NCBI GenBank assembly: GCA_037178855.1
Contig: JASJZC010000004.1
Span: 186,001 to 250,000, forward strand
Reading direction: 5' to 3'
Length of the DNA: 64,000 nucleotides
From: Oscheius sp. JU75
Lineage: Eukaryota > Nematoda > Chromadorea > Rhabditida > Rhabditidae
A program made the translations under genes and the position numbers. The number at the start of each line of letters is the position of its first letter. Position 1 is the first letter of the stretch. Below the pieces are notes generated by a model. The model worked only from the letters and a program-made list of their open reading frames with translations, was not told where the DNA came from and did not search any database. Below are positions 56,280 through 64,000 of this stretch, one piece after another.

Positions 56280-56860
56280 ATGGCTACAATAACTCAAGAA
56301 CCTACTGGATGTGTGGAAAAAGAAAAAGGACCAAAAGGAGACTGGGTTTCGTCTCCGGCGGTTGGTGAGTCCAAAAAGTCGATTGAGCCTTCAGCAAAAA
56401 TATAAATAAAAAAAGTAAGATCCGCTAAAGAAAAAAGTATTTGCGTTGCGGGAATCGAACCCCCGTCGAATGCTTGGAAGGCATCCATGCTGACCATTAC
56501 ACCACGGACGCGGTGTTGCAAAATATAATTGACCAAAGGAGATCGCTGGATCCAAAAGGAATTATATCCAGGAACAGGTTCTGGAGAAAGGATAGGATAC
56601 GAAATATTTCCCGTAATGGGATTTTTACCCCAATCCTGGCCGAGTCTCTTAGGAACTCACCCAAAAAATCCGAACTTTCAGATTCCCAAGTCTGTGACGG
56701 TTGCTGTTTTCTCTGTGGTCTGGGCTGTGGAAGCTGCTGTGAGCATGGACATGGGAATTGTGACTGCCATCACTGTCACTGTGGACATTGTGAATGCGGA
56801 CACTGCGATTGTGGTCACGTCGACTGCGGTCACGTAGATTGTGGGCATTGTAACTGTTAA
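56280..56860 (+). CDS. Cys/His-rich small protein with CGHC-type repeats (87 aa)
   Basis: Exons 56280-56364 and 56682-56860 join in phase 1 and sum to 264 nt. The first exon (MATITQEPTGCVEKEKGPKG) has no signal peptide. The second is dense in Cys, His and Gly: CDGCCFLCGLGCGSCC, then a run of CDC/CHC/CEC pairs spaced by GH, such as GHCECGHCDCGHVDCGHVD. About 22 of the last 58 residues are Cys and about 11 are His. Such alternation suggests metal binding, metallothionein-like in chemistry but not in known pattern, or disulfide/oxidative cross-linking. An AATAAA overlaps the TAA stop, so the message is very compact. The 317-bp intron carries a damaged tRNA-Gly on the other strand. Family unknown. 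Confidence 0.65.
56442..56511 (-). tRNA. tRNA-Gly (TCC)-like, probably a pseudogene
   Basis: The minus strand starts GCGTCCGTGGTGTAATGGTC, and the anticodon arm GATGCCTTCCAAGCATT gives TCC. The T-arm (GGGGGTTCGATTCCCGC) has one mismatch. The 3' acceptor strand (AACGC plus A) is two bases short and pairs only at its last four positions, giving 70 nt instead of 72. Probably a decayed tRNA in the intron of the Cys/His-rich gene. Confidence 0.7.
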
Positions 56861-57090
56861 TAAAGTGTCTCTCTGTCGCTCTCTTTCACGTCGCTGTATG
56901 TCACGTCACCACATGAGCTGTGAGCATTGTAAAATTTAGTAAAAGTTGTCTACTCCTGAAAACTCTGAAAGTGGTTCCCTTCCAATTCTGGCCAGTAATT
57001 GCAGTTTGGGAGAGAGGAGGAGGCGGCTCTCTATTACGGGTTCCTGGGCGCAACCTAATACCCAAATTGACTGCGACAGGAGCCGTGAAG

Positions 57091-64000
<6,910 letters not shown>

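Overview
The window is nuclear DNA from a nematode. The evidence is a MUP-4-type epidermal adhesion protein, a nematode cuticle-collagen remnant, major-sperm-protein-like fragments, supplementary-type nuclear hormone receptors, a serpentine chemoreceptor, and many short GT-AG introns (some only 34-37 nt) ending in TTTCAG or TTTTAG. No species is assigned. Coding strand and exon phases were worked out by hand. For most genes the exon lengths sum to a multiple of three, and I note where they do not.

Layout. (1) 1-111: C-terminal tail of a + strand gene. (2) 410-12078 (-): a 21-exon gene for a 2085-residue EGF/vWA/SEA transmembrane protein (MUP-4 homologue), with an initiator tRNA-Met inside one intron. 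(3) 12.1-18.3 kb: long non-coding stretch. (4) 18.3-20.4 kb: a tiny one-pass membrane protein, a degenerate SH2-like protein and a broken cuticle collagen, followed by a long inverted repeat. (5) 21.3-25.2 kb (+): DUF288/STELLO-like glycosyltransferase. (6) 25.57-26.85 kb: intact DD37D (maT-type) mariner-like transposon with perfect terminal repeats and TA ends. (7) 27-30 kb: MSP-like remnant, dispersed repeats and a 61-residue, 12-cysteine secreted peptide gene. (8) 30-32.4 kb (-): nuclear receptor plus an extra ligand-domain fragment; then tRNA-Ser(TGA) and tRNA-Ser(GCT). (9) 33.95-36.0 kb (-): multi-pass membrane protein; 36.4-37.4 kb (+): small secreted protein; 37.4-38.7 kb (-): 7TM receptor. 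(10) 39.4-42.0 kb: five-copy palindrome-bearing array flanked by inverted repeats. (11) 42.5-44.1 kb (-): second nuclear receptor, complete. (12) 44.5-46.6 kb: tandemly duplicated 0.9 kb repeat. (13) 49.4-51.4 kb (+): CLN7/MFSD8-like transporter; 51.4-53.05 kb (-): REEP/TB2-like protein. (14) 54.2-55.2 kb (+): helical protein of unknown role; 56.3-56.9 kb (+): an unusual Cys/His-rich small protein with a damaged tRNA-Gly in its intron. (15) 57.1-64.0 kb (+): AMPA/kainate-type ionotropic glutamate receptor, running off the right edge, with a second identical tRNA-Ser(TGA) in an intron.

The genes look like an ordinary gene-dense nematode arm region: receptors, transporters and secretory-pathway proteins with no obvious joint pathway. 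The most unusual items are the Cys/His-rich protein, the 12-Cys peptide, a family of short imperfect hairpins scattered through introns and spacers, and the palindrome-bearing repeat array.
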